Shown one piece after another: positions 1-10,394 of a DNA stretch of 64,000 nt. Source of the DNA: Choristoneura fumiferana (Eukaryota; Arthropoda; Insecta; Lepidoptera; Tortricidae); NCBI RefSeq assembly GCF_025370935.1, contig NC_133491.1:3769192-3833191 (forward strand). The letters are read 5' to 3'. The notes beneath the pieces were generated by a model that was not told where the DNA came from, ran no database searches, and saw nothing but the letters and a program-made list of their open reading frames with translations. Each line of letters starts with the position of its first letter. Positions within the stretch are counted from its first letter, which is position 1. A program made the translations under genes and the position numbers.

Positions 1-25
1 AAGCATACACAAATAGCATACTCAC

Positions 26-3000
26 AGCACTATTCAAGTAAGACAGCAACAGATCAATCAGCAGAAACTTGTCATTGTCATCATAGACCGTCTTCTGGCT
101 TTTAGACGAAGCATTGTCATCAGCAGAACAGCTGCTGTTGCAGTCCCCATTGGTCCTTATTATGGATACATTTCTCAAAGGATTTGGTGGTAGTTCCACT
201 TCGAACAAAGGATTCTTCTTTGGTGTTTGTATCTTACTTTTGATGGGTATTAGATTTTGTATGTCTTCAGGAATGCTTAGTAATGTGGTTTTGTCTTCTA
301 CAAAGGGTGTGGTGAATATGTTGGCGAGACCTGGCTCCTTGCGTACTAGGCCGCATAGTGTTAGGAGTAATTCGACTTCTTCTTTTTCTGTTGGCGAGGC
401 GGGGTTCTCATTGCATTGGATCAGCATACGCTGGAAGGGAAATTTTAATGAGAAAACCAAAACTACAGGACAATTGTAATATCTAATAGTGCTGTCACCA
501 CTATATGTTTTGCCTTGGCTTTAGCTTTTACAATCAGCTAAGTCCAATCGTGAACTGAAGGTTGGACGGACTGGGATATGCGATATAGCGTCAGAGGAGA
601 CACGGCTCTATCCCTATTACTAAGAAGTTACGTAAGTTACTTACGCTATTTTTTTCTTTTTTAGTCTTTCTGTCATTATTCTTGCAAGAAACAGATAGAA
701 CATAGAATTAGATTATAATAATAGAATTATCTTAGTTATAACACTAGAGATATTCATAAGCTAGCATATCTGCAGTACACATTTCAACTATAAATAAAAT
801 AAATAAATATCACGGGACAATTCACACCAATTGACCTAAGTCCCAAAGTAAGCTTAGCAAAAGCTTGTGTTATGGGTACAAAGCAATACAATGGATAATA
901 AGCAACTATGATGACATAGATTTAAGAATTTAATTGATAACTGTTATTGGCCTTTTATAATGTAACCATGTTGTATGTTCCTTGTATTACATTTATGGCT
1001 GTTGTAGTCTGAATATAAAAAAGTGCAAAATTCGAACTTCGTATCTTGTCGTCCTGGTGACGGTAATATTAATTAATACGAAAGTGAGAGGGACGGTACG
1101 ATACAAACTTCAATGTTCGAATTTCGTAGTAGCCCCTTGCACTGCACCTCACCGTATAATTACCCTGTTTAGACGCTTGTCAAAATAATCAGCTGTAGTA
1201 TATCCATCCATACTAATATTATAAATGCTGTATGGCCGAAGCTCGAGTAAAAAGTTGTAGTAGTTGAGTTGCTAGGTAGTTGAACTTAAAACACTGTTTA
1301 GTTAAACCCACTAAAGTTTTTAATATATCAAAATAACAAGTTATAGCTAAAATGCTCAGCTGTGACCGATCGCGAGTGGTGTTATTTAGCAACTAAGTAA
1401 AAATGCGTTAATGCGAATATTTAGGTCATGTGTCAGCAAAATACTGTACGATGTACTTCGTACATGCTCCCGAGGGAAAAGAATAGGAAGCTCAAATGGT
1501 TCAGCAGAGCATTTTGTACATAGAAGAGTAAAGTAGTTTAACGTAAATTAAAATTGTAAAGTAGTTTAAAGTACATGAAAATTGTAAAGTAGTTTAAAGT
1601 ACATGAAAAGAGATCGTACAAATGCGAAAGTGTGTTTGTACGTTTGTCCATCTTTCACGTTGAGACGGAGCGACGGATTGAAGTAATTTTGGCATAGAGA
1701 TAGTTTATGGGGCCAGAGAGTGACATAGGCTACTTTTTATAGCAGCGCGCGATAGCCGAATTCTACGCGGACGAAGCCGCGGGCAAAAGCTAGTACAAAT
1801 TAAGAAAATAAAACAACACAGAAAAAGAAAAGTACACATAGACAGAAACACAGTGTATCGATTGGTACTGACCTGTAGTGGCCTGTATACATGTGCGCTA
1901 TTGACCGGGGGCTGCCTCGTGCGGCGCAGCAGCGCAGTTCCGGTACCGAGCGCGAGCGCCCGCGCCCCCGGAGGCCGGTCGGCTGCTGCCAGCGCCGTCA
2001 GAGCGTCCAGGAGACAGATGGAGCGCTGTACGACGGCCTCGAGGCAGGGACCGACGGTACCGCCTTGCTGTTCTTTCTCTTCATCTACTATTAACTGTAT
2101 CAAATTATAGATGATGTATTAGATAAATAAAGATATTTTTATGAGACTTAAGTACACCAAATGTATGTCAGCTTCATGGGAAGACACAGAAAACAACATC
2201 AAACACTGCCTTGTCCAAACATAGAGTTTCTGTATACAAAATAAGAAGAGATATATAGAAATATAATAGTAGATGAATGGTAGCGAGTATAGTAAACCAC
2301 GGGGACATACTCCTTAAATGTCTTACTTTTAACTGGTAGTTGTTAGCCTCTGTTAAATTATCTAATAATTATTTTGGTTTGTTTTGTGCACTTTTTTCCT
2401 TTCGTATTCATATTAATGTCATTGTTATTACAACATGAAAGATTGTTTTAAGTAATAGTATGTGTAATTGTGTATTGATCTGCTGTGCCCTAACAAGGTC
2501 CCATTTAATGCTATAAATAGTTTTGAGTTTAATAGTCCAATACTTCACAAATTTAAAATTTTATTCAATATTTATTTACTATGGAAAATATCTGTGAATA
2601 TTATAAACTTGACATTAAATAAACATTATAATTTCAATTCAAACAACAAACATTTCTTATCTTTTTCATAATGATAAAGCATTCTCAGTTAACTGCACAA
2701 ATATGAAGTTATTCAAGGTTAAATATTTGCTCATAAATGAGGATGAAAAACGAATCTTAGTACATGCAGTTAAAGTTGAAAATTAAATTAAATTGAGGTA
2801 TCCCATTCTTAGACCTCTAGGTTGGCAACGCATCTGAAATACCCCTAGTGTTGCAGTAGGGCTACTCCGACACTCGAAACTCGAAGTTGGTGGCGTGCGG
2901 TCCCTCTCGCTCTCATATTAAATAGTATAAGTGTCAGAGGGACCGCACAACACGAACTTCGAGTTTCGAGTTTCGGAGTAGCCCTGCAGATGTTTATGGA

Positions 3001-4277
3001 CGGTGGTGATCTCTTAACATCAGGAGACCCACTTGCTTGTTTGCTATCCAGTCGAATAAAAAAAAATGTACAGTGTTTAACTGCTTAAATCAAATCTGTA
3101 TTTGGTATGGTTGATTAATTCAAGCTAACTTGATTAATATGCTAATTTGCTATGGTTTATATTTACAAGGTTGTTATTTGTGTTTAACCCTATATTATTA
3201 ATATTAATCAAGATACAGCCTGCAGTACGAAAGTCTAGGGGTCAATGTTGATTTCTTTTAAACTAAAGCTGATAGTCGTGAACACCAATCGGCACTTAAG
3301 CTTGTCTCACCAGACCCGTGCATTGCTCCCCATGATGTTTTTTTTTGTACTTTTACGCATTAACCTTTTAACCGCCATGTTCGGCCACAGCAGACAAAAA
3401 AAAAATTCTTAAAATTATTCCATATGCGCCACGAAAAGCCGACATGGCCACTATGACACTTTTTTCAGCTGTCTTGTTTTATTGACCGTGGCGGTCAAAG
3501 GGTTAACCATTATCGATAGACATTTCATGCCACAGGCGCTATAATAGTTATTTAGCTGTTAAAATTTATAGTTCTGTTGTTCTGCAAATTATTAAATACG
3601 GACTCTATAGGTTGCTTGCTAGTTGAGACTATGTCTTTGCATCAGGAAAAAAAAAATTGATATTCTACAAACCTGCAACATCTGGTGTAAATGGTGTGGA
3701 ATTCTTGTGTCCTCAATGTGCACTTTACTGTTGTCATCATAGTTTTGATAGAAGTTTATGATCATCTTCCAGTGATATTCGAAATCCTCCAGCCTTGTAG
3801 CTGGAGGCGCCAACTACAAATAAAAAAAGCATTAACTTTATTTATGGTTTTGAAATATTGTAGTATTCTGAGATTCTGTAGCTTTTTTGTATGTGTATCA
3901 TCATAAACAAATGCTTGATTTTTAAGTTATTTTCTATTCTAGCTGTTGAATTTTTTGGAAGGACATTAAATTATTAATTTCTAGCTCTGAGTATGGCGTT
4001 AGTGCCTAAACTAAAATTGTACCGATAGTAAAAAGAGTTGAGGAACTGTTAAAACTGTAATGATGCATTGGAAAACAGCACTACGCAAATGCGGTACCGC
4101 GACGAATTACAGCTAATTATGCAAATTATAATTTAATACAATAGAGTACCTAAACAGTTCATAAGCTTCTTTACTTAAAATATAAATGGCACTGGCCTTC
4201 AGAAGAAAATAAAAGCCGACTATTATACTTACAACGTCTGCTGCTGATTGTAGGACATCTGAAAATCTGCTTAACAT
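26..4277 (-). CDS. FHIP2: FHIP2 (FAM160B) homologue, 5' four exons, gene continues beyond the window
   Basis: FHIP proteins join FTS and Hook to link early endosomes or other cargo to dynein. Four minus-strand exons chain in phase 0: 4233-4277 (MLSRFSDVLQSAADV, GTAAGT donor), 3673-3813 (begins LAPPATRLEDFEYHWK, ends HLHQMLQ), 1873-2094 (LIVDEEKEQQ, then VGPCLE, TRQPPVN, VYRPLQ) and 26-430 (RMLIQCNENPASPTEKEEVE through KFLLIDLLLSYLNSA). From memory of human FHIP2A/B, the order MFSRL, FEEHWK, HLEQMLDILVQEENE, GETGPCMEY, RIRQPLLPHINVHRPVQ and TPTENEEI matches exon by exon, including the exon junctions. All junctions are GT-AG. The start is the only ATG that gives the family N-terminus. About 271 codons are present; the family is roughly 750 aa, so about two thirds lies to the left. 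The gene is head-to-head with TFIP11. Confidence 0.88.
783..905 (-). repeat. Truncated tRNA-SINE (family A), 3' part only
   Basis: The stretch beginning AAATAAATATCACGGGACAA and running to TATGGGTACAAAGCAA matches the tail of the fuller copy at 60270-60535 almost base for base. The tRNA-like head is missing. It lies in FHIP2 intron 3. Confidence 0.6.
1027..1134. mobile_element. Palindromic MITE, family 1, diverged copy
   Basis: Inverted arms (AATTCGAACTTCGTATC on the left, TTCGAATTTCGTAGTAGCCC on the right) flank a core with GAGAGGGACGGTACGATAC. The right arm and core are shared with the copies near 2.9, 38.7, 52.4, 57.0 and 63.0 kb. Non-coding. Confidence 0.6.
1611..1795 (+). repeat. Interspersed repeat ending GCGGGCAAAAGCTAGT
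   Basis: It opens with AATGCGAAAGTGTGTTTGTA and ends CGGACGAAGCCGCGGGCAAA AGCTAGT. Reverse-oriented or partial relatives occur at 11035-11170 (TAGCCTATGTCACTCTATGG) and 13480-13600 (GCGGGAACTATGCAATTTTC). From memory this is a very common short non-autonomous lepidopteran repeat. No coding capacity. Confidence 0.55.
2859..2985. mobile_element. Palindromic MITE, family 1
   Basis: Near-perfect hairpin: GGGCTACTCCGACACTCGAA on the left is answered by CGAGTTTCGGAGTAGCCC on the right, with GGTCCCTCT/AGAGGGACC in the inner arms. It lies in FHIP2 intron 2. Confidence 0.8.
3360..3507. mobile_element. Possible MITE with imperfect terminal inverted repeats
   Basis: TTAACCTTTTAACCGCCATG on the left pairs with GTGGCGGTCAAAGGGTTAA on the right, around an A-rich core. 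No target duplication was identified. It lies in FHIP2 intron 2. Confidence 0.4.
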
Positions 4278-4775
4278 CTTACAGAATTATCACGCCGAAT
4301 TACAATTACACCATTTCGCACTGGACACAAACACACGTTCACTTTTTAATTATAAGCAGCCAAGTCTTATAGGTTCCGATGAAAATCCATTGTAAACACT
4401 GAAAATCCCTGAAAAGTGTAAAAATTGACAAAATCAGGCAGGACAAATACGAACATTGACAAGATAGATTTCGGGAAATGTCATATGAAATCGATTACAC
4501 ACACACAGATTTTTGAATTAATCGATTAATTGTTCCGGTTTTATTATTATTATTATTATTATTCCCCTTGATGGCGGCCTTAAGGCTTGGGCCAGTGTCA
4601 GTTACGATGACAGGGTTGCGGTTTATTCTGCAGAACGCCAACAGTTTGACAGGAGCAAGAAAATAATTTTGGGAATAAAAATAAAAATAAGTCCTTTTCT
4701 GCCGAACGCTGTTGCAGGAGTCACGACACACTACGACAAAGACAAAACATGTTATTATTGGTTAGAACTATAGTC

Positions 4776-7700
4776 TTATGTTATTAGAGGATATAAAATC
4801 GCACAGAATGACAATAAAAGGAGAATATACATAACGAAGGAGGGATTTAAAGTTAACAGGGCGAGGAATATAAGGGGGAGGAGGTCATACAAAGAGGATG
4901 ACAGCTTCGAACATTCGAAAAATAAATGATCAAGACAGCCTTCATCTAAACCACATTCACACAAAGAGTTGTCTTTCACACGGATCTTGTGAAGAAAAAC
5001 AGGAGTACATGAGTGGCCCAGTCTCAGTCTACATATTGTTGACGTGGTTGCTTTATTAGCGGCACGGAATTTAAAGAACCAGGGTTTGGCGGGAACATTA
5101 TCTTGGACATCAGAGTAGTGAAGTCCTTTCATCTGACTAGATCTTGTCCAGTGAGCGAGCCAATCTGAATCCAGTCGATCCTTAGCTAGAGAGGTCAAAT
5201 CATGGGAATAGCACCTGAACTGGTCTAGGCAGCCTGAACGGGTCGCATCTTTAGCAAGCTGATCGACGGTCTCGTTGCCCCGGATTCCAATATGACTTGG
5301 GATCCAGGCCAACGAAACTCTCACATTCTTACCAGAGAGTCCATTAAGAATTTGCTTAATTTGAAGAATGACCGGGAATTTAGATTTACTACGCAATTGA
5401 TTAGACATTATGGCTTGTAAGGCGCTTTTGGAGTCTGAAAAAACTACGCAATTATTAAGATTGTGCGAGTCTATATATTTCAGGGCCTCGAAAATTGCCA
5501 CCGCCTCGCCAGTAAATACAGATGAGTATATCGGCAATTTATAGCTCAAAATAATCTTGAGTCTGGGTATCCAGACAGCAGATCCTACACAACCCTGGCT
5601 TGGAAGCTGTGAAGCATCCGTGTAGATAGAGGTCCAGTCAGGCCAGTCTCTAGCAATGACACGACTTAAGTCTAGGTTAGGGGAGGGGGATTCTCTATTA
5701 ATACCAAGGTCAAGTGAGATATTAGGGCGGAACATGATAGCATCATATGGGGTTTCAAAAAGAGGGTTTATTAACCTACACTGAAATATAGGGCACGGAA
5801 GACGAGTTATTTTTACGAAACTATTGACCAGACAGGGGGGGTCCTTGTGAACCCAGTAAGGAGAGGCAGAGATTAATTCAGAAAGAGACCGAAGTTTAGG
5901 GATTAGAGGGTGGGAAGAAGATTGCATAATTTTGATGACATATTTATCAGAGAGGAATTGTCTTCGAATAAAGAGGGGAGGGTCGACACACTCAATTTGG
6001 AGAGCATTTGTGGGAGATGATTTCATCGCTCCAATCACTAAACGAAGACTTTTATATTGGATTTTATCCAGGGAACTTAAACAAAATTTATTACAAGGCT
6101 CTAAGAGAAAGGACCCATAATCAAAGTGACTGCGGATGAGGGCATTATATACAAGTTTTTGAGTGTATGGGTGTGATCCCCACCATACGCCAGACAAAGA
6201 ACGAATGATGTTCAAGTTCCTCTCGCATTTCTTCGCAGTGTGATTGATGTGATGTACACCTGACATTTTGGTATCAAGCCAAACGCCAAGAAATTTGACC
6301 TTATCCTGAGCAGGTATACGGGTACCATCACAACCAATAGGGATATCTGGAATGGACCTTTTACGGGTGAATGGGACTACTGCGCATTTTGGGACAGAAA
6401 GAGACAGGCCATGCTCTATTAACCACACATTCAAATAGTGAAGTGCCGAAGAAAGGGGAGGGACAGCATCGGAAATATTGGGAACTACGGAATATAAACA
6501 AATGTCATCAGCATACTGAAGGATGTTACAAAATGAATTTACTGACAATTCCAAATCATAGGTATATAGGCTATACAAAAGAGGACTAAGGACAGAGCCC
6601 TGAGGGAGGCCCTTATAGACCACTCTGGGGGGAGGGAGACATTATAAGATGAGATAAGGACTGATCTGGCCAAAAGAAAGTTGATTGTGAAGTCAACTAA
6701 CCTCTCCGGAAAACTCAGATGGTGCAACTTTTGCCTGAGAAGAGGGAGAAGTACGTTATCGTATGCAGAGGAGATATCTAAAAAGACCCCCACTACAGAC
6801 TCACCTTTGGAGAACGCAAGGCGAATGTCGGTTGTGAAAATGGAGAGACTATCCATCGTACCGAGTCCTTTACGGAATCCAAACTGACTTTTGGCCAGAA
6901 GGCCCTTACTTTCTGCCAGCCATTCTAGACGGTTTTTAATAAGATGCTCTAAAATTTTTGCTAAAGCAGACGATAAAGCAATGGGGCGATGACCTGAAGG
7001 GTCATTACATAATTTTCCTGCCTTTAAGATGGGGACAACTATTTGCAATTTCCATTCCTCAGGAGGGGAACCAGAGAGAAAGATATTGTTTATAATCCCA
7101 AGGAAGAATTGTTTAGAATTTGAACTGGAGTTAACTACAAAGGAGTAAGGGATCCCGTCCACGCCAGGGGATGAATCCTTAAGCTGATCGGTGGCTGTAA
7201 GGAATTCCTCCATAGTAAAAGGGGCGTCGAAAGAACTAAGGGTAGAAGAAGAGGGAAGAGACCAGACTGGAGATATTTCCTCAATGGATGGGACAGAGGG
7301 GGTGCTAACTTTAGAGCGAATGTTTCAATCCACTCTGAAGGATCATTTGATAGATTTGATTTCGGGGTAAAAGCGCCACGAAAGCGCCTGATACCTTCCC
7401 AGACTAAAGAGGAGGGGGAATTAGGAGAGAGACATTCACAGAATTTTTGCCAACCTAGCCTTTTTTTATTTTGGAGGAATTTGGAGGTTTCCTCTGCTAC
7501 TTTCTGGTAATGCAAATAGTTCTCCCTCGACAAGTTGGTAGAAAGGAGAGCTTCAGCTTCTCTGCGCTTTTTAACAGCCGCAAGGCATTCAGCGTCCCAC
7601 CATGGAGGAAAAGGGATCTTTTTTGAAGGATTTTTTTTTAAAGGAATTGATTTGTCAGCCGCAGACAGAAGAGCTTTTTTAAATCTTTCATACACTGAGG

Positions 7701-8490
7701 ATACATTATTGGGGTCAGGGGAAGGAATAAGAGATATTTCCTCGTCTAAGGCAGATCTAAAATTGGGCCAGTCTGCTTTTTTGGTTTGATATTTGAGACG
7801 AGGAGGGAAATAAAAGGTGGGAATCGGGTCAGGAAATGATACCTTGATGGGGAAATGGTCACTCCCCAATGTGGAGGGGATCACTTGCCAAAAGAGTCTA
7901 GAAGAAATTGAGGGAGAACATAAAGTAAGGTCAACAGCACTTTTTGGGTTTTGGGAAGGAAGCACACGCCTTGTTGGGGAACCATCATTCAGGACACATA
8001 GATTAAAGTGATCAAAAAGGTCAAGAAAAGCAGAAGAAATTGAGTCACTAGTGTGGGAGCCCCAAGAGGTATGATGTACATTAAAGTCTCCTAGTATGAT
8101 GATGGGGGGAGGGATGGAAGACAAGATGGAGGAGAGCTCAGCAATCATACCTGGATGGGGATCAGGGATATAGAGAGACAGAAAGGAAGTATTATTAACC
8201 CTTACAGCAACTGCACTAATAAAGTCGCTATGAGGGGGGATGGGAATATGACTAAAAATAATAGAGCGGGCAACTAATATAGCTGCACCACCATAGCCAT
8301 CCCTCCTATCATCCCGGAGACAGGCAAAACCATGCACTCTAAAAATAGAGTTAGGTTTCAGCCAGGTCTCCTGAATGGCTAGGAGGAAGGGTTTATGTTT
8401 ATTAATCAGATAGATCAGTTCATTTTTTTTATTGTAGATACTACGACAGTTCCACTGGAGGAGAGCTTGGGCCATTTTGAGAGGAAACAA
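4776..8490 (-). pseudogene. LINE ORF2 (endonuclease, reverse transcriptase, RNase H), broken by two frameshifts
   Basis: The APE-type endonuclease begins at 8490 (ALLQWNCRSIYNKKNEL, then AIQETWL, GDFNVHH and SDHFPIKV). The frame is lost near 7320, where the correct protein continues in another frame to SSPGVDGIPYSFV, GHRPIAL, FGFRKGLGT and FLDISSAYDN. A second frameshift near 6620-6630 moves it to the frame with GLPQGSVLSPLL, YADDICLYSV (catalytic YADD) and KFLGVWLD. RNase H follows (YTDASQLPS, SDSKSALQ, WIPSHIGIRGNETVDQLAKD), then a terminal CECGLDEGCLDHLFFEC zinc motif. The sequence near both breaks is otherwise conserved, so this looks like recent inactivation. Confidence 0.85.
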
Positions 8491-8730
8491 GAGATAACAG
8501 TTGGTTCAATTTATGATGCATGTTGTTCGGTAAACCGGAGTCAGAAAAGCGTGACAAAATGTTAATTAGTGTGTTGAGCAGAAGCTCAATGAGATTATCA
8601 TTAGGGGAGTTAGGCTCTTGATTTAGTGCACAACCATTAGGTTGGGAGGAAATGGGATCACGGACAATATTATTATGGGCAATTCTGTCATAACCTGGGT
8701 TACACGGAGGAGTATGAGTTTTTCTATGAA

Positions 8731-9849
8731 CTAAAATAGTTTTCCGGTATGATTGGGATGAGGATGGAGCTTGAGAATGAGATTGTGATTGAGGGAAAGG
8801 GGAGTATTATTAAATGAACCAGGGGAGGGAGAATTCAAAGTCTCAGAGAAGGTCTTTCTTACCTGAGGGAAGCGAGCAGAGGATTCAATGTAGGAAAGGT
8901 TTTCCTGGGACATCACCATTTTAATATTGCGCTGCCTTTGTTGTTCTGGGCAAGAAATGTCATTAGCACAGTGGTTACCAAAGCAAAATAGGCATTTAAG
9001 TGTAGGAGAATTACAATTTTCACCAATATGGTCAAGAGAGCATTTATAGCACCTAGATTTGGATCTGCACTGAGCTTTGACATGGCCAAAACGGCAACAG
9101 TTGTTGCATTGGATCGTTGGTAGGAGGTAACACTCCACAGGCAAACTGTTGTAGAAGCAGAAGACCTTTGGAGGCAGACTACGGCCACTGAATGTAAGTA
9201 CCACTGATCGAGTAGGAGTCCACGTGGGAGAATTATTCTCACCAATGGATTTCCTACTTAATCTGCGGGCCTTAATCACGCGTCCGAAGCCCTGGGGGAC
9301 AGTCACATTTTCCACCACCTCCTGCATCGACCACTCAGGAGAGATATCCCTAATAATGCCCATACGGGTCACGTGGAATGTGGGAACAACTGCAGTATAC
9401 TCTGCTGAGGTAAGGGCAGGATGTAATAGGAAATTGTTTGCATGTTCCGCCGAATCAAACTCGACTGAAAAACGGTTGCGCCCGATTCTTTTCACTCCGT
9501 CCCTAACAACGCCGTAGATATTGTTTCTATATAAGAAATGCCCGAAATTTATAGCCCTTAAAGCAGTACCTGAGGCTGGGTCACTCTCTGTTCTCTGGAC
9601 GTTAATAATAAAGGGGCCAGAGTCTTCTGTTGAATATGATGACTTCAGCTTTTCGAAATCCGGATGTGTGAATGTCGTTTCGTAGGAAACTGCAGGAGAA
9701 TCGGATTTTTTGGCAGGAGGGACATCGGGATCGACTAAAGGTCTTTTACCGAGCAGAGGAGTTTGAGGCGCATGAGCTGCCTGGTTTGGAGGGATACGGG
9801 AACAGTCAGGCCCACCACCGGGATCTGGATCCAAAGGATCCAGGTCCAT
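8731..9849 (-). CDS. LINE ORF1, gag-like RNA-binding protein with three zinc knuckles
   Basis: An uninterrupted 372-residue frame. After a proline-rich N-terminus (MDLDPLDPDPGG) and a central RRM-like or gag-like stretch, three cysteine clusters lie at about residues 245-300: CNNCCRFGHVKAQC, CYKCSLDHIGENC and CLFCFGNHCANDISC. They fit CCHC knuckles, the last two with altered spacing. ORF1 proteins of I-type elements coat the element RNA to form the transposition particle. The ATG at 9849 is about 160 bases inside the 5' end set by the target duplication. This ORF appears intact, unlike ORF2. Confidence 0.8.
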   Translation of the reverse strand: MDLDPLDPDPGGGPDCSRIPPNQAAHAPQTPLLGKRPLVDPDVPPAKKSDSPAVSYETTFTHPDFEKLKSSYSTEDSGPFIINVQRTESDPASGTALRAINFGHFLYRNNIYGVVRDGVKRIGRNRFSVEFDSAEHANNFLLHPALTSAEYTAVVPTFHVTRMGIIRDISPEWSMQEVVENVTVPQGFGRVIKARRLSRKSIGENNSPTWTPTRSVVLTFSGRSLPPKVFCFYNSLPVECYLLPTIQCNNCCRFGHVKAQCRSKSRCYKCSLDHIGENCNSPTLKCLFCFGNHCANDISCPEQQRQRNIKMVMSQENLSYIESSARFPQVRKTFSETLNSPSPGSFNNTPLSLNHNLILKLHPHPNHTGKLF

Positions 9850-10394
9850 GTTAAAACTACCAGAAACACTTACACTAGGACACTCACAAACAAATCTAAA
9901 TAACTACAGGATAACAACAGCGGTTCTAGCACGAAAAAACTCCGAAATACTAAAACCGAAACACAACGCTTGCTACCACCATAAACGCTGACAGCAGAAT
10001 CATTACTCGTTCCGGTTTTATGTAGCTTCTCTAATATCAGAGTAGCCAGTACCCAAATAAACATTGTGAAAAGAAAAAAAAAGTCAGCTGTCAAAATCTA
10101 CGTGACAGAGAGACAGACAATGACCGTAAATTGTAGCGTTGGTTCCAAGTTGGTTCGGTTGAGAAGTGTTTATTTATTATAATTAATTTATTTTATTATT
10201 ATAATGAATAGTTTATTATAACTAATAGTAAATATTAAACTTAACTTCAGTAGCACATTCAAAGCGGTACCTATGAAACATGGGAATCTGTTAATGATTG
10301 AAAACACACTCGTCGAATGTTTTAATCGGTCTCGCTGTCTGAAGCACAATTTTATTCATATTTTCGTAATAACAAAACCTAAACAACTAAAACA

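Larger units (their letters stand above)
4545..10008 (-). mobile_element. I-clade-like non-LTR retrotransposon, near full length
   Basis: The element reads right to left: a short 5' region, ORF1 (gag-like zinc knuckles), ORF2 (endonuclease, reverse transcriptase, RNase H), a 3' UTR and a TAA-repeat tail (seen on plus as repeated TTA next to 4545). The 13-bp sequence GTTCCGGTTTTAT occurs at 4532-4544 and again at 10009-10021, so both ends are defined by a target-site duplication. Two CCHC-type ORFs, an RNase H domain after the RT and a TAA tail are together characteristic of the I group. The intact duplication suggests a fairly recent insertion, although ORF2 is broken. Confidence 0.88.
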
